The notes under the pieces were generated by a model. It saw nothing but the letters and a program-made list of their open reading frames with translations, did no database searches and was not told the DNA's origin. A stretch of 5,142 bases of DNA from JBGOUP01 sp041477655 (lineage in GTDB: Bacteria > Patescibacteriota > UBA1384 > 2-12-FULL-50-11), in contig JBGOUP010000041.1 of the NCBI GenBank assembly GCA_041477655.1, positions 1-5,142 of the forward strand, in the 5' to 3' direction. Both the position numbers and the translations under genes were made by a program. Below are positions 1 to 5,142 of the stretch, one piece after another. Numbering within the stretch: the first letter of the stretch is position 1; the number at the start of each line of letters is the position of its first letter.

Positions 1-1049
1 CCTTGAGGAACTTTCAGGTAGCCCAACTCCATGGCGATATTAATGTTTTTCTCCATCGATCGGCCCGAGACCATGACTTTGCGGCTGGTTTTGGCGGCGG
101 CAGTGATGACGTGCTGGATCCGGTCAATTCTAGAGGCGAAACTCGAGACAACAATCCGCCCCTTGGCCTTGGTGAAAATATCTTCCAGGGCGGCGCCAAC
201 TACTTGCTCGCTCATAGTATAACCCGGCTCCATAACGTTGGTTGAGTCAGACAATAAGCAGAGAACACCGCGCTGTTCCAATTCAGCTAATTTGCCAAAA
301 TCAGTTGGTTCACCAAAGGGTGGGGTAAAATCAAGCTTCCAGTCGGTAGCATGATAAATTAGGCCAGCCGGAGTAGTAATAGCTAGACCCAGAATATCGG
401 GAATAGAGTGGGTCATCCGGACTGGCTCAACAGTAAAGGCGCCAACTTGAATCTTTTCGTTGGGTTGGATAATTCTAAACTCGGCGTTTTCGATGCCGTG
501 TTCTTCAAATTTGCTCTTAATTAAGCCGGCGGTTAGAGGGGCAGTATAAATAGGCACGGGGAATTTGGGCCAAATGTAGGGCATGCCGCCGATATGATCT
601 TCGTGACCATGGGTAATAAAAAAGGCCCGAACTCGATTTTTGCGTTCTTCTAAATAAGTAGTGTCGCAGATAACGTAATCAATGCCCGGCATGTCGGCAT
701 CGGGGAATTTAATGCCGGCATCGATGACGATAATGTCGTTGTTGTACTCAAAAACCAACATATTTTTATCGCCGGTTTCGCCCGAGCCGCCCAGGGGAAT
801 GATCCGCAAAGTGTCCTTGTTGGCTTCACTTAAGACTTGCTGTTTGATTTCCGGACCTGGACGTTGAGGCATGGGCGTGCCCCGACGACGGGGCGGTCGG
901 TTATTTCGGTCATTACGGTTTCTTTGAGCTGGACGAGGTGGGCGCTGGTTAAACGACGGCGCTAAAACCGAACCGGCATCAGGCGCCTCTGGTCGAGGAG
1001 TTTGGGACGGTCGTTTGGCGTCAAACGGACCGGATGGTGAGTCTGTCAA
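1..1049 (-). CDS. rnj: Ribonuclease J, N-terminal part (3' end outside window)
   Basis: A metallo-beta-lactamase/beta-CASP RNase that acts in the cytoplasm as an endonuclease and 5'-to-3' exonuclease in mRNA decay and rRNA maturation. 349 codons are visible. Residues 1 to about 78 form a Pro/Arg/Asn/Gln-rich, probably disordered, basic extension. The catalytic domain begins near L81 (RIIPLGGSGE). Zinc ligands are visible in THGHEDH (H147, H149, D151, H152), H214 in THSIPD and D236 in HATDWK; the spacings H147-H214 and H214-D236 fit the family. SDSTN (268-271) and FAS followed by SGRSM lead into the beta-CASP domain, which the left edge truncates. The final C-terminal His motif and oligomerisation domain lie outside. 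The start is TTG at 1047-1049, with AAAGGA 6 nt upstream. The first in-frame ATG (codon 60) lies inside the basic extension and lacks comparable support. RNase J identity is certain; the exact start is very likely. Confidence 0.95.
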   Translation of the reverse strand, partial: MTDSPSGPFDAKRPSQTPRPEAPDAGSVLAPSFNQRPPRPAQRNRNDRNNRPPRRRGTPMPQRPGPEIKQQVLSEANKDTLRIIPLGGSGETGDKNMLVFEYNNDIIVIDAGIKFPDADMPGIDYVICDTTYLEERKNRVRAFFITHGHEDHIGGMPYIWPKFPVPIYTAPLTAGLIKSKFEEHGIENAEFRIIQPNEKIQVGAFTVEPVRMTHSIPDILGLAITTPAGLIYHATDWKLDFTPPFGEPTDFGKLAELEQRGVLCLLSDSTNVMEPGYTMSEQVVGAALEDIFTKAKGRIVVSSFASRIDRIQHVITAAAKTSRKVMVSGRSMEKNINIAMELGYLKVPQ

Positions 1050-1055
1050 AATTTG

Positions 1056-1061
1056 TCCTTT
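1056..1061 (-). promoter_or_regulatory. Ribosome binding site of RNase J
   Basis: On the minus strand AAAGGA is followed by a 6-nt spacer (CAAATT) and then TTG. This is the evidence for the TTG start and hence for including the basic N-terminal extension in RNase J. Confidence 0.75.
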
Positions 1062-1096
1062 CTTACTAGTAGAGTACTTAATTAACTTGTCTAATA

Positions 1097-1125
1097 AGTT
1101 TAGCGCAATGATTTGCAAAAGTCAA
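1097..1125 (-). promoter_or_regulatory. Sigma-70-type promoter of RNase J
   Basis: On the minus strand TTGACT (1125-1120, five of six consensus bases) is separated by exactly 17 nt from TAAACT (1102-1097, four of six). Transcription would start near 1090, giving a leader of about 40 nt before the TTG codon. The position just upstream of the ribosome binding site makes the call plausible. It is a motif match only, but it would make RNase J transcription independent of the upstream glycosylase gene. Confidence 0.55.
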
Positions 1126-1128
1126 TTG

Positions 1129-1145
1129 GGCTGATTGCATCAGCC
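1129..1145 (+). terminator. Short hairpin with T-run, terminator-like
   Basis: A perfect 7-bp stem GGCTGAT/ATCAGCC with a TGC loop is followed on the plus strand, after TAC, by five T residues (1149-1153). This has the form of a weak intrinsic terminator for plus-strand transcripts, although no plus-strand gene lies upstream. It sits immediately upstream of the RNase J -35 box, so a role as insulator or operator is equally possible. Confidence 0.35.
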
Positions 1146-1153
1146 TACTTTTT

Positions 1154-1201
1154 GCAGAAGGGTAGGGGTGCTACTTGCGAAGCGCTGCCCTACCCCTCTG
1201 C
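1154..1201 (-). repeat. 14-bp inverted repeat (stable hairpin)
   Basis: Arms at 1154-1167 and 1188-1201 surround a 20-nt loop region. Thirteen of fourteen positions are Watson-Crick pairs. The odd position is an A-C mismatch in plus-strand RNA but a G-U wobble in minus-strand RNA, so the uninterrupted 14-bp stem exists only in the minus transcript. No T-run follows on either strand, so it is not a standard intrinsic terminator. Confidence 0.6.
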
Positions 1202-1238
1202 ACTCCCCACCCAAGCACGCTAGGGCAAAGACCGAGGT

Positions 1239-1285
1239 AAAAACGGGCTCATAACCTGCTTATGGGTTAGATTCGCCCGTTTTTT
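1239..1285. terminator. Bidirectional intrinsic terminator
   Basis: The arms AAAAACGGGC (1239-1248) and GCCCGTTTTT (1275-1284) form a G+C-rich stem flanked by A and T runs, so an RNA read from either strand ends its stem with a U-run (six T on plus, five on minus). An inner stem TAACC (1252-1256)/GGTTA (1265-1269) extends the structure. On the minus strand it is the first good terminator downstream of the glycosylase stop, about 190 nt away. It would separate that transcript, or an RNA encoded between them, from RNase J. Confidence 0.7.
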
Positions 1286-1317
1286 GATTAACTACAAAGA
1301 ATAATATCGAAAATCAA

Positions 1318-1349
1318 GTGGCGAAACCGTGACACTTCCGGTTCGCCAC
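1318..1349. repeat. Inverted repeat, 11-bp stem with one bulge
   Basis: The left arm GTGGCGAAACCG (1318-1329) pairs with the right arm CGGTTCGCCAC (1339-1349), leaving a single unpaired A. The apical loop is about 9 nt. There is no T-run on either side. It is part of the hairpin cluster and its role is unknown. Confidence 0.5.
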
Positions 1350-1363
1350 GAAGATTTTATCCT

Positions 1364-1377
1364 CTCCCCGAAGGGAG
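1364..1377 (-). repeat. Small hairpin with UUCG tetraloop on the minus strand
   Basis: Read on the minus strand the sequence is CTCCC-TTCG-GGGAG: a 5-bp stem closed by C-G around a UUCG loop, the exceptionally stable tetraloop typical of structured RNAs. The plus strand would carry a CGAA loop instead. The motif is short, so chance cannot be excluded, but it favours a minus-strand RNA. Confidence 0.4.
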
Positions 1378-1393
1378 CGTGCCGGGGGTTGGA

Positions 1394-1444
1394 TTGTAAG
1401 GAGAGGGGGCGGGCTTCAAGACTCCGAGCCCCCTGTCCTTACAA
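1394..1444. repeat. Long inverted repeat, 16 of 17 pairs
   Basis: The arms TTGTAAGGAGAGGGGGC (1394-1410) and GCCCCCTGTCCTTACAA (1428-1444) pair except at one internal position (1403 with 1435). The 17-nt loop can shift pairing, since GGGCT at 1411-1415 can instead pair with AGCCC at 1427-1431. On the minus strand it starts about 30 nt after the glycosylase stop codon. It lacks a following T-run, so it looks like a 3'-end stabilising hairpin or the first helix of a structured RNA rather than a classical terminator. Confidence 0.55.
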
Positions 1445-1475
1445 AAGGAAATTTAATAAAAAATTATTAGTTTAT

Positions 1476-2054
1476 TTAAGAACTCAATTTATCCATATAA
1501 CCAGGGATTTTGGCGAAATCATCAAGCAGGGTTTGGCGCATGCCACCGTTATAGAGCGCGGCGGCCGGGTGATAAAGCGCCAAGTAAGCTTGATCGTCTT
1601 TCTCGATCAACTGGCCGTGAATTTGGGAGATGGCTTGTCCTACAGCTGGCGGATTGTCGGGCAAAAGTGAGTTCATAGCATGTCGGCCCAAGAAAACAAT
1701 CAGTTTTGGCTTGATGATGGCAATTTGTTTAAGTAAAAAAGGTAGTTGCAAGCGAATTTCTTCGGGCAGGGGATCACGATTGCCCGGTGGTTGGTACTTA
1801 ATGACGTTACCGATAAAAACATCCTCTCGCTCCAGGCCAATCGAATTGAGCATCTCCGCCAGAAATTTACCAGCGGCGCCAACAAACGGCCGGCCAGTCT
1901 CGTTTTCTTTAGCTCCCGGCGCCTCGCCAACAAACATAATGTCGGCATCACTATTGCCTTCGCCAGGAACAGGGTTTTGATTAGGCCGATACTGACACTG
2001 TTTACATTCAGCAATGCGTTTAGCTACCTCGGCCAGAGCCTGATCTTTGGTCAT
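1476..2054 (-). CDS. udg: Family 4 type uracil-DNA glycosylase, two Fe-S cysteines missing
   Basis: Expected to remove uracil from DNA as the first step of base-excision repair. The 192-residue length is normal for family 4. Motifs in order: C17-x2-C20; VPGEG (29-33); the uracil-pocket motif GEAPGAKE (43-50); GRPFVGAAGK (54-63); NVIKYQPPGNRDP (83-95); LGRHAM (122-127); and YHPAAALYN (161-169) with the conserved H162. Classical family 4 enzymes ligate a [4Fe-4S] cluster with four cysteines. Here the third and fourth positions are Y87 and Q103, and only two cysteines occur in the whole protein. The fold and active-site motifs are intact, so the gene is not decayed, but the cluster is probably absent or altered. 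The ATG start is forced: an in-frame TAA lies four codons upstream with no other start between. No Shine-Dalgarno sequence is visible. The gene is divergent from the plus-strand gene at 2227. Confidence 0.88.
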   Translation of the reverse strand: MTKDQALAEVAKRIAECKQCQYRPNQNPVPGEGNSDADIMFVGEAPGAKENETGRPFVGAAGKFLAEMLNSIGLEREDVFIGNVIKYQPPGNRDPLPEEIRLQLPFLLKQIAIIKPKLIVFLGRHAMNSLLPDNPPAVGQAISQIHGQLIEKDDQAYLALYHPAAALYNGGMRQTLLDDFAKIPGYMDKLSS

Positions 2055-2110
2055 ACCATTGGTTTACCAGAAATGGGTTGATTTATTAAGATAGGATTTA
2101 CTCTTTCCCA

Positions 2111-2144
2111 GGCTACCGTATGTCATATATGACATACGGTAGCC
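2111..2144. promoter_or_regulatory. Perfect 34-bp palindrome in divergent spacer
   Basis: The left half GGCTACCGTATGTCATA (2111-2127) is exactly the reverse complement of the right half (2128-2144); the symmetry ends at 2110/2145. As RNA it would be a 15-bp stem with a TATA loop. It lies 57 bp before the glycosylase start and 82 bp before the plus-strand gene. It may be an operator for a dimeric regulator of both genes, an insulating terminator (a G then five T at 2155-2160 follow on plus, but 11 nt away), or a recombination or mobile-element site. The palindrome itself is directly seen; its function is inferred. Confidence 0.6.
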
Positions 2145-2212
2145 GTTCCTAGTCGTTTTTATGTATTTGGAACTTGGGAGCTGGGGTTAAAAAATTAGGG
2201 CTTGACAACTTC

Positions 2213-2222
2213 GAGGGGGGGG
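2213..2222 (+). promoter_or_regulatory. G-rich ribosome binding site with eight-G run
   Basis: GAGGGGGGGG ends 4 nt before the GTG at 2227, and its GAGG core is 10 nt from that codon, so it is the best Shine-Dalgarno candidate for the plus-strand gene. The eight-G run (2215-2222) is prone to slippage. A perfect TTGACA (2202-2207) lies just upstream, but no good -10 box follows at 16-18 nt. Confidence 0.4.
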
Positions 2223-2226
2223 TAGC

Positions 2227-3099
2227 GTGAAAGTAATGAATGGGTGGGGAATGAAGCGACAAGTATTCTTGGCCATAACCGTTGGCCTAATAGTTGGTAT
2301 GTTGGCTGGTTTTGGAGGTGGTTACTACTGGCAGAAAAATAAGGCCGACGCGTTAACGACAACTCCACCAGCTACTACATATACCAGCAGTAACGCTTTA
2401 TTCACTTCGCTGACCGGTGATAGATCAGGCACTCAAGGTCAGATCATTATGACCGCTATTGGTAATAGCTGGGTGGAATTTTTGAAATCAAAAGGCAATG
2501 GTGACGCCGTTAAAGGCATGAAACTAATTGCTGGTAGCTCCACCGGTTTTAATGTCCCAAGATCCTGGGCGAATACAGTTATGTCTATGGCAATAAAAAA
2601 GGTCCAGGCAGCACGAAGCTGTAGCAGTATAGAAATAAATTTTGCAACCGACGGGATCAGGCAAGCATTCGAAAAAGGTCTAGCTCTTATCCAGGATTAT
2701 TGCACATTGTTTTTTGATTTTAAGGGTACTCTTGATATAAGTATTTATACAGCTCCTATCAAAGACTCTGTGATTCCTGTCGGGGACTATTACTCGAAAT
2801 TTACTTTGGACGGTGAATCAACTCGGTATTATAGTTACCCCTCTGGTAATAAGTGTCTTCAAACTTTCGACAAAACCCCGATGAGATTGAGCTCCATAGT
2901 AAGAACCTTTACGAACTTTGATGGTGGCTCAAGCGACAGTGAGTTTGTCCCTAAAATACCAGATGGGGCTATATTAATTTGTTCGTCTAAAATTACTGTC
3001 GAAATATTGCAAATTAAAAACCCTAACTACGATGCGAGTAAATGCTGTGGAGCAAAACCAGTTAATCCTGTTCAGGGCGGAAGTGAAAAAAACACCTAG
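2227..3099 (+). CDS. Uncharacterised membrane-anchored extracytoplasmic protein
   Basis: I do not recognise this 290-residue protein. After a short N-terminus with K10 R11 comes one hydrophobic segment (about residues 13-32, rich in Gly, Val and Leu), then a Thr/Pro/Ser-rich linker (44-56) and a mostly polar C-terminal region. This suggests a signal anchor or uncleaved signal sequence with the bulk outside the membrane; no lipobox is seen. Six cysteines (132, 159, 210, 252, 273, 274) would lie outside and could form disulfides. The start could be GTG 2227 (preferred for its G-rich binding site), ATG 2236 or ATG 2251; the last begins MKRQVFLA and still keeps the membrane segment. Codon use differs from the neighbours: ten ATA isoleucine codons occur here, while I found none in the three minus-strand genes. 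It ends 12 nt from the convergent pnp stop, with no obvious terminator between. It may be a horizontally acquired or lineage-specific gene. Confidence 0.8.
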   Translation: MKVMNGWGMKRQVFLAITVGLIVGMLAGFGGGYYWQKNKADALTTTPPATTYTSSNALFTSLTGDRSGTQGQIIMTAIGNSWVEFLKSKGNGDAVKGMKLIAGSSTGFNVPRSWANTVMSMAIKKVQAARSCSSIEINFATDGIRQAFEKGLALIQDYCTLFFDFKGTLDISIYTAPIKDSVIPVGDYYSKFTLDGESTRYYSYPSGNKCLQTFDKTPMRLSSIVRTFTNFDGGSSDSEFVPKIPDGAILICSSKITVEILQIKNPNYDASKCCGAKPVNPVQGGSEKNT

Positions 3100-3111
3100 C
3101 AACTATTAATA

Positions 3112-5142
3112 TCAGGAAATCTTAGTTAGGGAAATCCGGCCGCGTTCGGGATCAACTTCTTTGACTTTAACTTTGACGGTCTGGCCGACTTGGACAACAT
3201 CGGAAACGTTTTTGACAAACTGACCGTTACCGAGTGACGAAATATGAATCATGCCATCGGCATTGGGAGTGAGTTGGACGATGGCGCCGATCTCGGTGCC
3301 TTTATTGCGATCTTTAACAATCGAAACAATCTCGCCCTCAAATTCCTGACCTACCTGAATCGGTACGCCGATACTCTCAACGATAGCTTTAACTTTTTGA
3401 GCCACGTCGGAGTCGTTAGAGGTGATGTTAACGGTGCCGTCATCATCAATATCGATGTTAACAATCTCTCGACCACCGTGATCATCAATAATTTTATTAA
3501 TGGTTTTGCCGCCAGGACCAATTAATTCACCGATTTTCTCTGGGTCAATCTTGGTAGTGATAATGCGCGGAGCGTACTTAGACAACTCTGGTCGGGGAGC
3601 AGGTATGGCAACGTTCATTTTTTCGAGAATTTGCAGACGGGCGGTTTTAGCGGCGGAAAGTGTTTGATTAATAACTTTTTCGGTTAGGCCTTTATTTTTA
3701 ACATCCAGCTGAATGGCGGTAATACCGGTATCGGTACCGGCAATTTTGAAATCCATCTCGCCGGCAAAGTCTTCTAGGCCCTGCAGGTCAGTCAGAACCA
3801 AGAAATCGTCGTCGGTCTCCCCAGTGAAAAGGCCCATGGCAATCCCAGCCACGGCCTTTTTGATCGGCACACCAGCGTCCATCAAGGCCAAGCTCGAGCC
3901 ACTCGTTGCCGCCATTGAGCTTGAGCCGTTGGAGCTTAAAATCTCGGAAACTAGACGAATAGTATAAGGAAAATCAGCTTTGTCGGGCAAAACTGGTAAG
4001 AGAGCTTTTTCGGCCAAGGCGCCGTGACCAATTTCTCGGCGTCCGCCAGCTCTAAGAGGCTTAACTTCCCCAACAGAGTAGGGCGGGAAATTATAATGGT
4101 GGATATAACGCTTTTTGGAAAAATCGGCCATGGTGTCAATCCACTGCTCTTCGCCCGGTCCACCTAGAGTAACAACGGTCAAATCTTGGGTTTCGCCGCG
4201 GTTAAACAAGGCCGAGCCATGAACGCGAGGCAGGAGACTGGTTTCAATGGAAATTGGCCGAACCTCATCCAAGCTTCTACCATCCGGACGATGTTTTTTA
4301 TCTAAAAGTAGCGAACGGATGGCTTTGAAGAAAGCCATATCCAAGCCCTCTTTGATCTGGGGGATGGTATAGGTTTCGGCAAATTTTTCTTCTAATTCTT
4401 TGGTGAAGGTTTCTAGAAGATCGGCCCGTTTGTGCAAATCAATTTCGATAACAGCGTCGTTAATTCGCTCACCCAGTTCTTTTTTGATGGCGGCAAAATA
4501 GTCGGGCTCAACGTACTCAACCACTTCTTTGTCGGTTACGCGAAACGGCTCTTGAGCTTCGATGGCCGTAACGACTGCTTTGTGGGCAAAGGCCATGGCT
4601 TGTTCCATAATTTCTTCACTGACTTCATTGGCCGAGGCCTCGATCATCGTTACCTTATGGGCGGTGCCAGCCACTAACAAATCAAGCGAGCTGGTTTCAA
4701 GTTGAGTTTCAGTTGGGTTGAGAATGAAGTTACTGCCATCATAACCGACCCGAACGGCGGCGATCGGCCCCTCAAAGGGAGCATCAGTCTGTAATAGGGC
4801 GGCCGAGGCACCAATGACGGCCAGAGCGGCTGGATCATGCTCCTCGTCATAAGACAGGGCAGTAATAATCACCTGAACATCCAGGCGAAGACCTTTGGGA
4901 AACATCGGTCGGATGGAGCGATCAACAATTCGGCTCTTAAGAATGGCTTCTTCACTAGGACGACCCTCCCGTTTCATAAATTTGGAGCCGGAAATCTTGC
5001 CGGCGGCGTACATCCGCTCCTCAAAATCAACCATCAAAGGAAAGAAATCGACGCCTTCACGAGGCTCTTTAGCTACGGTAGCGACCACTAAAAGAACCGT
5101 TTCCCCGTGGCGAACAACCACCGAACCACCGGCTTGTTTGGC
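3112..5142 (-). CDS. pnp: Polynucleotide phosphorylase (5' end outside window)
   Basis: A 3'-to-5' phosphorolytic exoribonuclease, usually a trimeric cytoplasmic ring, that degrades RNA to nucleoside diphosphates and can add tails in reverse. The frame is open to the right edge; 676 residues are visible, about 25 short of the usual N-terminus. Numbered from the first visible residue: first RNase PH domain about 1-150, with FFPL, REGRPSE and the RPMFP loop; helical linker about 160-270; second RNase PH domain about 285-500, with RPDGR, GSALFNRGETQ, HHYNFPPYSVGE, RREIGHG (367-373) and NGSSSMA (405-411). The catalytic residues matching E. coli D486, D492 and K494 are D458, D464 and K466 in EDFAGEMDFK. 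The KH domain (about 525-588) has the GPGG loop at 542-545. A C-terminal S1 domain (about 597-676) ends the protein at TGA. The S1 domain has an unusual insertion and lacks the usual aromatics in its FGAFV strand (here IGAIV). The enzyme otherwise looks intact. Confidence 0.97.
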   Translation of the reverse strand, partial: AKQAGGSVVVRHGETVLLVVATVAKEPREGVDFFPLMVDFEERMYAAGKISGSKFMKREGRPSEEAILKSRIVDRSIRPMFPKGLRLDVQVIITALSYDEEHDPAALAVIGASAALLQTDAPFEGPIAAVRVGYDGSNFILNPTETQLETSSLDLLVAGTAHKVTMIEASANEVSEEIMEQAMAFAHKAVVTAIEAQEPFRVTDKEVVEYVEPDYFAAIKKELGERINDAVIEIDLHKRADLLETFTKELEEKFAETYTIPQIKEGLDMAFFKAIRSLLLDKKHRPDGRSLDEVRPISIETSLLPRVHGSALFNRGETQDLTVVTLGGPGEEQWIDTMADFSKKRYIHHYNFPPYSVGEVKPLRAGGRREIGHGALAEKALLPVLPDKADFPYTIRLVSEILSSNGSSSMAATSGSSLALMDAGVPIKKAVAGIAMGLFTGETDDDFLVLTDLQGLEDFAGEMDFKIAGTDTGITAIQLDVKNKGLTEKVINQTLSAAKTARLQILEKMNVAIPAPRPELSKYAPRIITTKIDPEKIGELIGPGGKTINKIIDDHGGREIVNIDIDDDGTVNITSNDSDVAQKVKAIVESIGVPIQVGQEFEGEIVSIVKDRNKGTEIGAIVQLTPNADGMIHISSLGNGQFVKNVSDVVQVGQTVKVKVKEVDPERGRISLTKIS

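Larger units (their letters stand above)
1050..1475. other. Intergenic region rich in inverted repeats
   Basis: This 426-nt stretch between the end of the glycosylase gene and the start of RNase J shows no credible protein gene. A plus-strand open frame at 1329-1670 runs antisense into the glycosylase gene, has no family resemblance and is treated as chance. The stretch holds the RNase J promoter and at least six separate inverted repeats between 1129 and 1444, listed individually. Such density is more than a simple terminator needs and could mean a structured RNA or several stacked 3'-end signals. Confidence 0.6.

Noticed and set aside
1374..1403. tRNA-like stretch with GGGGGTTGGATT resembling a T-arm
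   Set aside because: No acceptor, D-arm or anticodon arm can be drawn around it, and the bases fall in other stronger inverted repeats.
1129..1444. CRISPR array or direct-repeat array
   Set aside because: The repeated elements are inverted pairs of different sequences, not regularly spaced direct repeats.
1329..1670. Plus-strand open frame of 113 codons
   Set aside because: It covers the hairpin region and then runs antisense through the conserved glycosylase gene; the peptide has no recognisable motif and is explained by the opposite-strand coding bias.
2202..2228. Promoter TTGACA with -10 TAGCGT for the plus-strand gene
   Set aside because: The spacer is only 15 nt and the -10 matches three of six bases, so it is mentioned as a possibility but not called as a promoter.
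3086..3111. T-run on the minus strand after the pnp stop as a terminator
   Set aside because: Seven T residues are present, but no convincing G+C-rich stem precedes them, and the run lies inside the end of the convergent coding sequence.
3244..5091. Several plus-strand open frames inside pnp
   Set aside because: All lie antisense to the strongly conserved PNPase frame and have no motifs of their own.

Overview
The window is bacterial DNA that probably comes from a small-genome lineage. The best guess is the Candidate Phyla Radiation (Patescibacteria). That rests on the look of the proteins: an RNase J with a basic, disordered N-terminal extension, and a family 4 uracil-DNA glycosylase lacking two of its usual cysteines. 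No marker gene here proves it. TGA ends the polynucleotide phosphorylase frame, so the recoded-TGA CPR groups are unlikely.

Layout: (1) 1-1049, minus strand, is the N-terminal part of RNase J; its 3' end runs off the left edge. It starts at TTG behind a clear ribosome binding site and a good sigma-70-type promoter (1097-1125). (2) 1050-1475 has no credible protein gene but carries at least six inverted repeats, including a bidirectional intrinsic terminator (1239-1285). (3) 1476-2054, minus strand, is a complete family 4 type uracil-DNA glycosylase. (4) 2055-2226 is the spacer between divergent genes and holds a perfect 34-bp palindrome and an eight-G run. (5) 2227-3099, plus strand, is a complete gene for an unrecognised membrane-anchored protein whose codon use is unlike its neighbours. 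(6) 3112-5142, minus strand, is polynucleotide phosphorylase, missing only its extreme N-terminus at the right edge.

How they fit: PNPase (3'-to-5' phosphorolytic exonuclease) and RNase J (endonuclease and 5'-to-3' exonuclease) are the two main RNA-decay nucleases of many bacteria that lack RNase E, so three of the four genes concern nucleic-acid turnover or repair. The minus-strand genes read in one direction, but the plus-strand gene interrupts them and ends only 12 nt from the end of pnp. RNase J appears to have its own promoter, so this is a neighbourhood rather than one operon. The points most worth a second look are the hairpin cluster upstream of RNase J, the perfect palindrome, the foreign-looking membrane protein gene and the missing cysteine ligands in the glycosylase.
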